A stretch of 64,000 nt of DNA, from the NCBI GenBank assembly GCA_037043455.1, contig JAWPHD010000295.1, positions 248,001 to 312,000 of the forward strand. Direction: 5' to 3'. The notes beneath the pieces are model-generated. The model worked only from the letters and a program-made list of their open reading frames with translations, searched no databases and was not told the origin of the DNA. Every line of letters starts with the position of its first letter. Position 1 is the stretch's first letter. Positions 54,361 to 64,000 of the stretch are shown here, in pieces. The position numbers were made by a program, and so were the translations under genes. Origin of the DNA: Cyrtodaria siliqua (lineage: Eukaryota > Mollusca > Bivalvia > Adapedonta > Hiatellidae).

Positions 54361-54918
54361 TTAGCTCTACTGGCCGAAGGCCAGAAGAGCTTATGGGATG
54401 CCGAGTTGTCCGTCGTCCGTCCGTCCGTCGTCCGTCGTCGGCGTTAACTTTTGGCTCGTTAAGACGATAGGGCCTTCATTTTTAATCCGATCTGTACCAA
54501 ACTTTAACAGCTTGTTAATATCAATGAAAGCTCGGACGAGTTCGAAAACAAGCCAGATCGGACAAGTAACAGTGGAGTTATGGCCCTTGATTTAGTTAAA
54601 ATTGCTATATTTTGCCTCGTTAAGACGATAGGGCCTTCATTTTTCATCCTATCTTTACCAAACTTTACCACATTGTTAATATCAATGAAAGCTCGGACAA
54701 GTTCGAAAACCAGCCATATCGGACTAGTAACAGCGGAGTTATGGCCCTTGATTTAGTTAAAAATGCTATATTTTGCATCGTTAAGACGATAGAGGCTTCA
54801 TTGTTCATCCGATCTTTACCAATCTTTATCAGATTGTTAATGTTGTTGAAAGCTCGAACAATTTTGAAAAACAGCTATATCGGACCAGTAACATCGGTGT
54901 TATAGCCCTTGAATAAAT
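54361..54918 (+). mobile_element. HINE/pearl-like element, type B core, 3' truncated
   Basis: The 5' hairpin AGCTCTACTGGCC...GGCCAGAAGAGCTTATGGG and GTCCGTC microsatellite match the other types. The core is different: three ~165-bp units beginning TCGTTAAGACGATAGGGCCT. Confidence 0.68.
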
Positions 54919-55519
54919 TAATATATATACATTCATGTTGGAATCTTTTAATATAATTAAACTGATTCCATGACTGTACTCGTATGTTCATGGAACATAT
55001 TTGCTTACACTTATAATTAATGTGCAGGTTATTCTAAAATACTTTTCATATTCAATATGTACAACAGACGTATTTAGTCATATTACAAAGTGTTAACAAA
55101 TTGTTATGTTTAAAGATAAACTAGTAATCGAGTCTTTACACAGCCTAAACTTCATCTTACCAGTTTATCAAATACATTCTTGAAAAATAAACATCATAAC
55201 ATCACTCTCCCGTATGGAAGCGAAATATAAGGAAGAGTCAATGACATTACATTTTAATTTCACACATGGCTATTAATATGAACATATCTTCAAATTTCAC
55301 ACAATAATAGAGGGCAGTGAGAGGAAGTACAGAGTCAAGAACCGTAACTCTGTCATTTTTCAAATTAGAGTTATTGTCCTTTGTAATTTTATACTTAGAT
55401 TTGTTATCCGGAGCATAAAATACTAATGGAACTGCAAATTGAAAACTGCTGGGTGATACAAGGCCATACGATAAGTTGAGGATACATTTCTGGGAGCATC
55501 CATCGGTTCTACTGATTTT
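54919..55519. other. Non-coding A/T-rich stretch
   Basis: No supported gene. It shares ATCCGGAGCATAA with the inverse word TTATGCTCCGGA near 17245 and 17383, suggesting another dispersed repeat. Confidence 0.35.
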
Positions 55520-57056
55520 TAGCTCTACTGATCAGAGATCAGCAGAGCTTATGCCGTGGTGCGGCGTCCGTCGTCCGTCTGTCTGTCCGTAAACTTTTTT
55601 TTGTAGCGACTTCTCCTCTGAAACTACTGAATGGATTTTCATCAAACTTTACAGAAATGTTGCCCATGAAGTCTAGTTGATCCTAGCAAAAATTCATGTT
55701 GATGTGAAATCCAAGATGGCCGCCAGATCTAAAAATAGGTTTTTAAAAAACAAGTTTGTAGCGACTTCTTCATGAAAACTATAAGTGATATTGATATGGG
55801 ACTTTTTCTAAAATGATCAGCATGACATGATGTTGGTCCTTGTCGAAAATCGTTTTGATTCGACGTTAAACATGGCTGCCAGCGGCCATCTTTGTTTACA
55901 TAGAGTTATATAATGAAAACTTGTAGCAACTACTCCTCTAAAACTACTTGACGGATTTTCATGAAACTTCACAGGAATGTTGCTCTTGATGTCTAATTGA
56001 TCCTAGCAAAATTTCAGGTCGGCCGGAAATTCAAGATGGCCGCCACGGCTAAAAATAAATTTTCAAAATACAAGTTTGTAGCGACTTCTTCTTGAAAACT
56101 ATAAGTGATATTGATATGGGACTTTTTCTAAAATGATCAGCATGACATGATGTTGGTCCTTGTCAAAAATCGTTTTGATTCAACGTTAAACATGGCTGCC
56201 AGAGGCCATCTTTGTTTACATACAGTTATATAGTAAAAACTTGTATGGACTACTTCTTTGAAACTACTTGACGGATTTTCATGAAACTTCACAGGAATGT
56301 TGCTCTTGGTGTCTAATTGATCCTAGCAAAATTTCAGGTCGCCCGGAAATTCAAGATGGCTGTCATGGCTAAAATTAGATTTTCAAAATACAAGTTTGTA
56401 GCGACTACATCTTGAAAACTATAAGTGATATTGATATGGGACTTTCTGTAAAATGATCAGCATGACATGATGTTTGTCCTTGTCAAAAGTTTACATAGAG
56501 TTATATAGTAAAAACTTGTAGCGACTAATCCTTTGAAACTACTTGGCAGATTTTCATGAAATTTTACAGGAATGTTGCTCTTAATGTTTAATTGATCCTA
56601 GGAAAATTTCAGATAGGCCAGAAATTCAAGATGGCCACCACAGCTAAAATTAGATTTTTTAAAAAAGAAGTTTGTAGCGACTACGTCTTGAAAACTATAA
56701 GTGATATTGATATGGGACTTTTTGTAAAATGATCAGCATGACATGATGGTTATCAGAGTCAAACATTATTTTGATTCGACGTTAAACTTGGCTGTCAGCG
56801 GCCATCTTTGTTTACATACAGTTATATAATGAAAACTTGTAGCGACTACTCCTTTGAAACTACTTGACGGATTTTCATGAAACTTCACAGGAATGTTGCT
56901 CTTGATGTCTTATTGATCCTAGCTAAATTTCAGGTCGGCAGGAAATTCAAGATGGCCGCCACGGCTAAAAATAAATTTTCAAAAAACAAGTCTGTAGCGA
57001 CTACTTCCTGAAATCAAAATCAATCAGTAGAGCTTCAAGGTCATTGACCTCTTGTT
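55520..57056 (+). mobile_element. HINE/pearl-like element, type A core, complete
   Basis: Complete 5' hairpin (AGCTCTACTGATCAGAGATC), GTCCGTC/GTCTGTC microsatellite, nearly five core units and a complete 3' end (ATCAGTAGAGCTTCAAGG then TCATTGACCTCTTGTT). Confidence 0.75.
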
Positions 57057-57286
57057 TTGTTTATCTATTCCACATTTTTAATACAAAAAACTTTAAAGCA
57101 AAAGGATAAATTCTACTCAGATCGAGCTACACATAACCTATATTTTGTTGACAACAAAAACGATCACAAAATTTAATGACGCAAAAAATATGAAGATTTT
57201 TTTTTTTTAAATTTGATATGTTACCATCTTAAATCCTACATTATATCCATATCTATTAGAATGTAAAAAATTAAACAATTCTGTTG

Positions 57287-57640
57287 TCAAATAAAACTAT
57301 GATTTAAAAAAACAAAATTCTTAGACTTGGAAATTGTCAAAACTTGCCATGCCAACATCCTTACATTTATTACTCCAACCTCAGCGCAGTGATATTGTAG
57401 CCAGTAATCCCTGCCACCACACAAATCACGAGATGATAGCTGAGGCCACGTAATTACAAAATGCTGATACACTAGGTAATGCTTGGTACAGGAAACTCTT
57501 GCCGTAACCAACAGGCAAATTGGCAATAACATCATCACCTTCGAGAAGATGTTGAAAACATTCAACCTGTTCTGGCTTGGGTGTAATCTCTTTATTAAAT
57601 TTTTGCACAGCTTCTGTAATGTTCTCAACGGAATACATGT
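57287..57640 (-). pseudogene. RecQ-family helicase fragment (Walker A exon)
   Basis: The minus-strand frame from about 57638 contains KPEQVECFQHLLEGDDVIAN followed by LPVGYGKSFLYQALP. This is the motif 0/I (Walker A) region of RecQ-like DNA helicases. Only about 60 codons match. After LP the similarity ends near a GTGTAT that could be a splice donor. No other helicase motif is seen within the window, so it is a lone exon or processed fragment, possibly carried by a transposon. It is flanked by repeats. Confidence 0.6.
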
Positions 57641-57727
57641 TTGTTTACAAGTAACCAAGTAACTGGTGTGCAAATATATATTCAAGTTTTTGTTTAAATA
57701 AATTGTGTTTCTCACACTATTTTCTTA

Positions 57728-57895
57728 TATTATGAATTGAATTGAATTGGATTTTATAGTCGCACCAACAGCTATGGTCATATGGCAACTTTCCAGCTTC
57801 CATTGGTGGAGGAAGACCCCAGGTGCCCCTCCGGGCAATTTTCGTGCACGGGCGGGCACCTGGGTAGAACCACCGACGTTCCGCAACTTATATTA
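57728..57895. repeat. SINE-like body fragment with (GAATT)n end
   Basis: GAATTGAATTGAATTGGATT is followed by CGCACCAACAGCTATGGTCA and a GC-rich segment (CCCAGGTGCCCCTCCGGGCA). It shares ends with 15155-15270 and 16990-17050. Confidence 0.5.
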
Positions 57896-58548
57896 TGAAC
57901 AAAGCAAGTTGAAATATTGACCTAAAAAATATTTTACCAAAAAATTAAACTTAGCTGGAGTTTTGTGTGGTGGCAAAGGTTACTGTAACAGAAAGGGGAA
58001 ATAACCACTACCTGGAGTTTCTTAAGGCTGTGCCTTTTTCATATTATTGCTTCACAATTAAAATCCTACACATATTTGCATAACAAGATAGTCTTGAATC
58101 TTAATTATACTCGAAGTTCACATACATAAATACTATTATGACATAACGTCCCTTGTTAGCAGTGTCGAACACCCATTTAATATAAAATTATTCTATTGTA
58201 TGACACACGTGTAATACAACCTTGAACGATTTTGATTGGTTGAGTTAAACCTGTAACACTACGCAAGTTTATTAACTGAAACTATTTTATTTATTACAAA
58301 TTCACCTAGAGCTGAGTCATAAACTTATTATTTGTGACAGCTGATAAAAATAATGCAACTTATACAAAACATTGTTGTTGGTTTGTTAAAAAGTTGGCGT
58401 AAACTGCTATTTTGTAAAGAGGTAAAACACAAACTCTTTTATACGCAACGTTATGTGTGAGATGCGACGTTACAACGTCACATATTTTATGACGTTTTGG
58501 CGCTAATTTTAAGTGTGTCTGACGTCTATGTCCATCTGAATTAATTTT
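57896..58548. other. Non-coding stretch
   Basis: No supported gene or RNA. Confidence 0.35.
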
Positions 58549-60937
58549 TAGCTCTACTGGCCAAGGGCCAGCAGAGCTTATGGGATGCTGTGTTGTCCGT
58601 CGTCCGTCGTCTGTCTGTCTGTCGTCCGTTAACTTTTCTTCAAACGACTTCTTCTCAGAAACCGCTTGGCTAATTTTGACCAAACTTCACGTGGATGATC
58701 CTTAGTTGAATGCTTTTTAGATTTGTTAAAATTAGGTCAATGCTACATCCAAGATGGCTGCCATTACCATATATGGTCGAAACCTTAAAAAATCTTCTTC
58801 TCCAGAACCGCTGGACAGATTTCAACAGTTTTTCTTTTAAAATGATCGCCAACGCCTAGACTATCAAGTTTGTTCAAATAAAGTCCCCGGGGTCAAAAAT
58901 GGCCGTGCCCCGGTGGTCCAAAATTTGTATATTGAGGTTTTGCATGTTTTTCATATAGACATATGGGAAAAAACTTTAAAAAATCTTCTTCTCTGAAACC
59001 ACAAGGCACAGAGCTCTCATGTATAACATGTAGCATCAGCTTATGGTCCTCTACTAAGTTTGTTCAAATGGTGATCCTGGGGTCAAATTTGTCCCCGCCC
59101 CGGGGGTCACAGTTTTACATAGACTTATATAGGATTTTTTTTTTAAAAATCTTCTTCTCGGAAACTACAAGAGCCAGAGGTTTGATATTTTGCATTTACT
59201 ATAAGCTTATGGTCCTTTACCAAGTTTGTTCAAATGGTGACCCTCGGGTCACTTTTGGCCCCGCCCCAAGGGTCACATGTTTTACATAGACATGTATAGG
59301 GAAAAACTTAAAAAATCTTCTTCTCTGAAACTGCAAGAGCCAGAGGTTTAATATTTTGCATTTGCTATAAGCTTGTGGTCCTCTATCAAGTTTGTTCAAA
59401 TGGTGACGCAGGGGTCACATTTGGCCCCACCCCGGGGGTCACAGTTTTACATAGGCTTGTATAGGGAAAAACTGAAAAAAATCTTCTTCTCTGGAACCAC
59501 ATGGCACAGAGCTCTCATGTAATACATGTAGCATCAGCTTATGGTCCTCTACTAAGTTTGTTCAAATGGTGACCCGGGGGTCAAATTTGTCCCCGCCCCG
59601 AGGGTCACAGTTTTACATAGACTTATATAGGATTTTTTTTTTAAAAATCTTCTTCTCGCCAACTACAAGAGTCAGAGGTTTGATATGTTACATTTATTAT
59701 AAGCTTATGGTCCTTTACCAAGTTTGTTCAAATAGTGACAATAGTGACCCTGGGGTCACATTTGGTCCCACCCCAAGGGTCACATGTTTTACATAGACAT
59801 GTATAGGGAAAAACTTAAAAAATCTTCTTCTCTGAAACTGCAAGAGCCAGAGGTTTAATATTTTGGTGTTGCTATAAGCTTATGGTCCTTTACCTATTTT
59901 GTTCAAATGGGGACCCTGGGGTCACATCTGGCCCTGCCCCGGGGATTCACAGTTTTACATAATTGCTTGTAGAGGGAAAAACTGAAGAAAAAAAATCTTC
60001 TCTGGAACTGCAAGAGCCAGAGGTTTAATATTTTGCATTTGCTAAAAGCTTATGGTCCTTTACCAAGTTTGTTCAAATGGTGACCCTGGGGTCACATTTG
60101 GCCCCGCCCCAAGGGTCACATGTTTTTACATAGACATGTATAGGGAAAAACTTAAAAAATCTTCTTCTCTGAAACTGCAAGAGCCAGAGGTTTAATATTT
60201 TGCTGTTGCTATAAGCTTATGGTCCTTTACCAATTTTGTTCAAATGGGGACCCTGGGGTCACATCTGGCCCCGCCCCGGGGGGTCACAGTTTTACATAAA
60301 TGCTTGTATAGGGAAAAACTGAAAAAAATCTTTTTCTCTGGAACTGCAAGAGCCAGAGGTTTAATATTTTGCATTTGCTGTAAGTTTATGGTCCTTTACC
60401 AAGTTTGTTCAAATTGTAACCCTCGGGTCACATGTTTTACATAGACATGTAAAGGGATTTTTTTTTTTAATTATTTTCTTTTGAATTTTTTTTTTTAAAT
60501 ATCTTTTTTTGATTTTTTTTTTTGAATTTTTTTTTTTTGATTTTTTTTTTTTTTGAAATAACTTCTTCTTTTTTTTGAAATGTTTTGCAATTTTTTTTTT
60601 TTTTTTGATTTTTTTTTTTTTTTTTGATTTTTTTTTTTTTTTTGCAATTTTTTTTTTTTTTAGCTCTATGTTCGACCAGTCGGACCAGTAACAGAGGTGT
60701 TCTTGATTTAGCTAAACATGCTATATGTTGCCTCGTTAATACGGTTGGGCCTTCATTTTTCATCTGATCTTTACCAAACTTTACCAGATTCTTTAGTTAT
60801 GGCCTTTGATTTAGTTAAAAAGCTGTTTTTTGCCCGAAACTTTCAAAAAAACGTAAATGGCAGTCACTCACTTCATTGATGTTATAAGAGCCATGTTAGC
60901 CAGTAGAGCGTCCACAGGCCCTCTTGGGCCTCTTGTT
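58549..60937 (+). mobile_element. HINE/pearl-like element, type C core with type B tail
   Basis: The 5' hairpin AGCTCTACTGGCC...GGCCAGCAGAGCTTATGGG is followed by the GTCC/GTCT microsatellite. Then come about ten ~150-165-bp units with AATCTTCTTCTCTGAAAC, AAGTTTGTTCAAATGGTGAC and GGGTCAC words. A T-rich block (about 60455-60660) and a type B segment follow. The 3' end GCCAGTAGAGC is the inverse of the start and is followed by an AGGCCC...GGGCCT hairpin and CTTGTT. It looks like a composite of two families. Confidence 0.68.
60455..60660. repeat. T-rich low-complexity block
   Basis: Runs of 8-17 T are separated by GA or GAA. It gives an artificial Lys-rich frame on the minus strand. Confidence 0.9.
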
Positions 60938-61011
60938 ACTAATTTGATTGCAATGTTATGTGATAAAAAGGATCTTAAAATCGTTTCCATTTCATATAAG
61001 ATTTATGAAAC

Positions 61012-61080
61012 GAGTTATGAATTATTTTAATTTTAACGAGCCTTTTGGCGAGTTAAAATTAAAAATAATTCATAACGTTT
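61012..61080. repeat. Long hairpin / foldback
   Basis: ATGAATTATTTTAATTTTAA...TTAAAATTAAAAATAATTCA are near-perfect inverted arms around a ~15-base loop with GAGCCTTTTGGCGAG. ATCTTAAA words extend the symmetry (about 60972 and 61078). Confidence 0.7.
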
Positions 61081-61194
61081 AAGATCCTCTATGTATACAG
61101 CATTAATGTTATTTAAAATGCACATTTATCTTAGTAAGTTACACATCATTTTTCAACATGAATTACCTCCCTTTATATGTCCTAAACAAAACTC

Positions 61195-61369
61195 TTTTGA
61201 TTCGATGTCAAACATGGCCGCTGGAACATGGCCGCCAGCGGCCATCTTCATTTACACAGAGTTATATAGGAAGAACTTCTTTGAAAGTCCATAAAACTTC
61301 ACATGTTCCAATGGTTGATCTGGCCAGCAAAATCTATCAGTAGAGCTTCAAGGTCATTGACCTCTTGTT
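61195..61369 (+). mobile_element. HINE/pearl-like element, 3' end fragment
   Basis: A partial core (ATGGCCGCCAGCGGCCATCT) and the complete 3' end (ATCAGTAGAGCTTCAAGG..CTTGTT). It abuts the next element head to tail. Confidence 0.65.
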
Positions 61370-61370
61370 A

Positions 61371-62966
61371 TTAGCTCTACTGATCAGAGATCAGCAGAGC
61401 TTATGCCGTGGTGCGGCGTCCGTCGTCCGTCCGTCCGTCTGTCCGTCTGGCCGTCTGTCCGTCTGTCCGTAAACTTTTATTTGTAGCGACTTCACAGCTG
61501 AAACTACTGGATGGATATTCATGAAACTTTACAGAAATGTTGCCCATAAAGTCTAGTTGATCCTAGCAAAAATTCATGTTGATGTGAAATCCAAGATGGC
61601 CGCCAAAGCTAAAAATAGAGTTTTAAAATACAAGTTTGTAGCGACTTCTTCTTGAAAACTATTAGTGATATTGATATGGGACTTTTTCTAAAATGATCAG
61701 CATGACATGATGTTGATCCTAGTCAAAAATCGTTTTGATTCAACGTTAAACATGGCTGCCAGCGGCCATCTTTGTTTACATAGAGTTATATAGTAAAAAC
61801 TTGTAGCGACTTCTTCTCTGAAACTACTTGGCGGATTGTCATGAAACTTTACATGAATGTTGCTCTTGATGTCTAATTGATCCTAGAAAAATTTCAGGTC
61901 GGCCGGAAATTTAAGATGGCCGTCACAGCTAAAAATAGATTTTTAAAAAATAAGTTTGTAGCGACTACATCTTGAAAACTATAAGTGATATTGATATGGG
62001 ACTTTTTCTAAAATGATCAGCATTACATGATGTTGATCCTAGTTAAAAATCGTTTTGATTCAACGTTAAACATGGCTGCAGCGGCCATCTTTGTTTACAT
62101 AGAGTTATATAGTAAAAACTTGTAGCGACTACTCCTCTGAAACTACTTGGCGGATTGTCATGAAACTTTACAGGAATGTTGCTCTTGATGTCTAATTGAT
62201 CCTATCAAAATTTCAGGTCGGCCGGAAATTCAAGATGGCCGTCACAGCTAAAAATAGATTTTTAAAAAATAAGTTTGTAGCGACTACTTCTTGAAAACTA
62301 TAAGTGATATTGATATGGGACTTTTTCTAAAATGATCAACATGACATGATGTAGATCCTTGTGGAAAATTATTTTGATTCGACGTTAAACATGGCTGCCA
62401 GTGGCCATCTTTGGTTACATAGAGTTATATAGTAAAAACTTGTAGCGACTACTCCTCTGAAACTACTTGACGGATGTTCATGAAACTTCACAGGAATGTT
62501 GCTCTTGATGTCTAGTTGATCCTAGAAAAATTTCAGGTCGGCTGAAAATTCAAGATGGCCGCCACAGCTAAAAATAGATTTAAAATAAATAAGTTTGTAG
62601 CGACTACTTCTTCAAAACAATAAGAGATATTGATATGGGACTTTTTCTAAAATGATCAGTATGACATGATGTTGGTCCTTGTCGAAAATCGTTTTGATTT
62701 GACCTTAAACATGGCTGCTTTGTTTACATAGAGTTATATAATGAAAACTTGTAGCGACTACTTCTTTGAAACTACCTGACGGATTTTCATGAAACTTCAC
62801 AGGAATGTTGCTCTTAATGTCTTATTGATCTTAGCAAAATTTCAGGTTGGCCGGAAATTCAAGATGGCCGCCACGGTTAAAAATAGATTTTCAAAAAACA
62901 AGTCTGTAGCGACTACTTCCTGAAATCAAAATCAATCAGTAGAGCTTCAAGGTCATTGACCTCTTG
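61371..62966 (+). mobile_element. HINE/pearl-like element, type A core, complete
   Basis: 5' hairpin, long GTCCGTC/GTCTGTC microsatellite, about five core units and the 3' hairpin end at CTTGT, followed by a TA microsatellite. Confidence 0.75.
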
Positions 62967-63076
62967 TATATATATATATATAACCCTACTGCATGTCACA
63001 CCATGACGATATCATTTTTCTATATCTCACTTTGCCGGAACATATTTTTTTACCATTTTTGTATTTAATGATTTTT

Positions 63077-64000
63077 AGCTCTACTGATCAGAGATCAGCA
63101 GAGCTTATGCCGTGGTGCGGCGTCCGTCGTCCGTCCGTCCGTCCGTCCGTCTGTCCGTCTGTCCGTTAACTTTTATTTGTAGCGACTACTCCTCTGAAAC
63201 TACTGGATGGATATTCATAAAACTTTACAGAAATGTTGCCCATGAAGTCTAGTTGATCCTAGCAAAAATTCATGTTGATGTGAAATCCAAGATGGCCGCC
63301 AAAGCTAAAAATAGATTTTTTAAATTCAAGTTTGTAGCGACTTCTTCTTGAAAACTATAAGTGATATTGATATGGGACTTTTTCTAAAATGATCAGCATG
63401 ACATGATGTTGATCCTTGTCGAAAATCGTTTTGATTTGACGTTAAACATGGCTGCCAGCGGCCATCTTTGTTTACATAGAGTTATATAATGAAAACTTGT
63501 AGCGACTACTCCTCTGAAACTACTTGACGGATTTTCATGAAACTTCACAGGAATGTTGCTCTTGATGTCTAAATGATCCTAGCAAAATTTCAGGTCGGCC
63601 GGAAATTCAAGATGGCCGATACGGCTAAAAATAAATTTTCAAAATACAAGTTTGTAGCGACTACTTCTTGAAAACTATAAGTGATATTGATATGGGACTT
63701 TTTCTAAAATGATCAGCATGACATGATGTTGGTCCTTATCAAAAATCGTTTTGATTCGACGTTAAACGTGGCTGCCAGCGGCCATCTTTGTTTACATAGA
63801 GTTATATAGTAAAAACTTGTAGCGACTACTCCTCTGAAACTACTTGACGGATTGTCATGAAACTTTACAGGAATGTTGCTCTTGATGTCTAATTGATCCT
63901 AGAAAAATTTCAGGTCGGCCGGAAATTCAAGATGGCCGTCACAGCTAAAAATAGATTTTTAAAAAATAAGTTTGTAGCGACTACTTCTTGAAAACTATAA
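63077..64000 (+). mobile_element. HINE/pearl-like element, type A core, continues beyond window
   Basis: 5' hairpin AGCTCTACTGATCAGAGATC, microsatellite and nearly three core units up to the window end. Confidence 0.75.

Noticed and set aside
57287..57715. 142-codon minus-strand frame in another phase over the RecQ-like segment
   Set aside because: The RecQ signature is in the other frame; this frame has no recognisable domain.
60467..60763. Lys-rich 98-codon minus-strand frame
   Set aside because: It translates a T-rich low-complexity block; no gene features.

Overview
This window looks like genomic DNA of an invertebrate animal, most likely a bivalve mollusc. The base composition is AT-rich, no continuous host gene is visible, and tRNA-derived SINE-like repeats and minisatellites are abundant. 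There are also many GTCC/GTCT-microsatellite elements with a tandemly repeated core of roughly 160/320 bp. These resemble the oyster 'pearl' and Helentron-associated (HINE) elements. The species assignment is inference.

The dominant content is two related copies of one Polinton/Maverick family (virus-like DNA transposons), in opposite orientations. Copy 1 (1 to about 10140) enters the window inside its capsid gene. It reads capsid, packaging ATPase, small structural-type genes and integrase on +, then DNA polymerase B on -, then a small Cys-rich gene on +. It has lost its outer terminal repeat. Copy 2 (19573-34074, about 14.5 kb) is full length. It has terminal inverted repeats that each contain an ~80-bp palindrome, and a short target duplication. 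Its order is Cys-rich gene (-), PolB (+), integrase (-), a small 107-aa-type gene (+), four small genes, ATPase and major capsid (all -), a coiled-coil/membrane gene (+), a ~420-residue gene (-), and a penton-like gene plus two more on +. Replication (PolB), integration (integrase) and virion morphogenesis (capsid, ATPase) modules are all present, but I see no maturation protease. Both copies carry stops and frameshifts in the large genes. Several small genes and the copy 2 ATPase remain open.

Copy 2 sits inside a 52-bp minisatellite (about 18.5-37.2 kb). A second stretch of the same array at about 36.26-36.55 kb reproduces both flanks without the element, so the pre-integration site is visible in the window. 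The copy 2 polymerase carries a coding tandem expansion of the segment around its KxY motif. The copy 1 polymerase has a Pro-Arg repeat in its N-terminus and a ~527-bp MITE-like insertion. Almost every Polinton gene is preceded by a very short A/T-rich TATA-like leader, often in tight bidirectional spacers.

The rest is repetitive host DNA. From 10.1 to 18.5 kb there are interspersed repeats and two antisense SINE-like units. From 37 to 47 kb there are TIR elements, five minisatellites, a LINE fragment and tRNA-like units. From 47 to 64 kb there are at least eight HINE-like elements of three core types sharing the same ends, plus a RecQ-helicase-like exon fragment.
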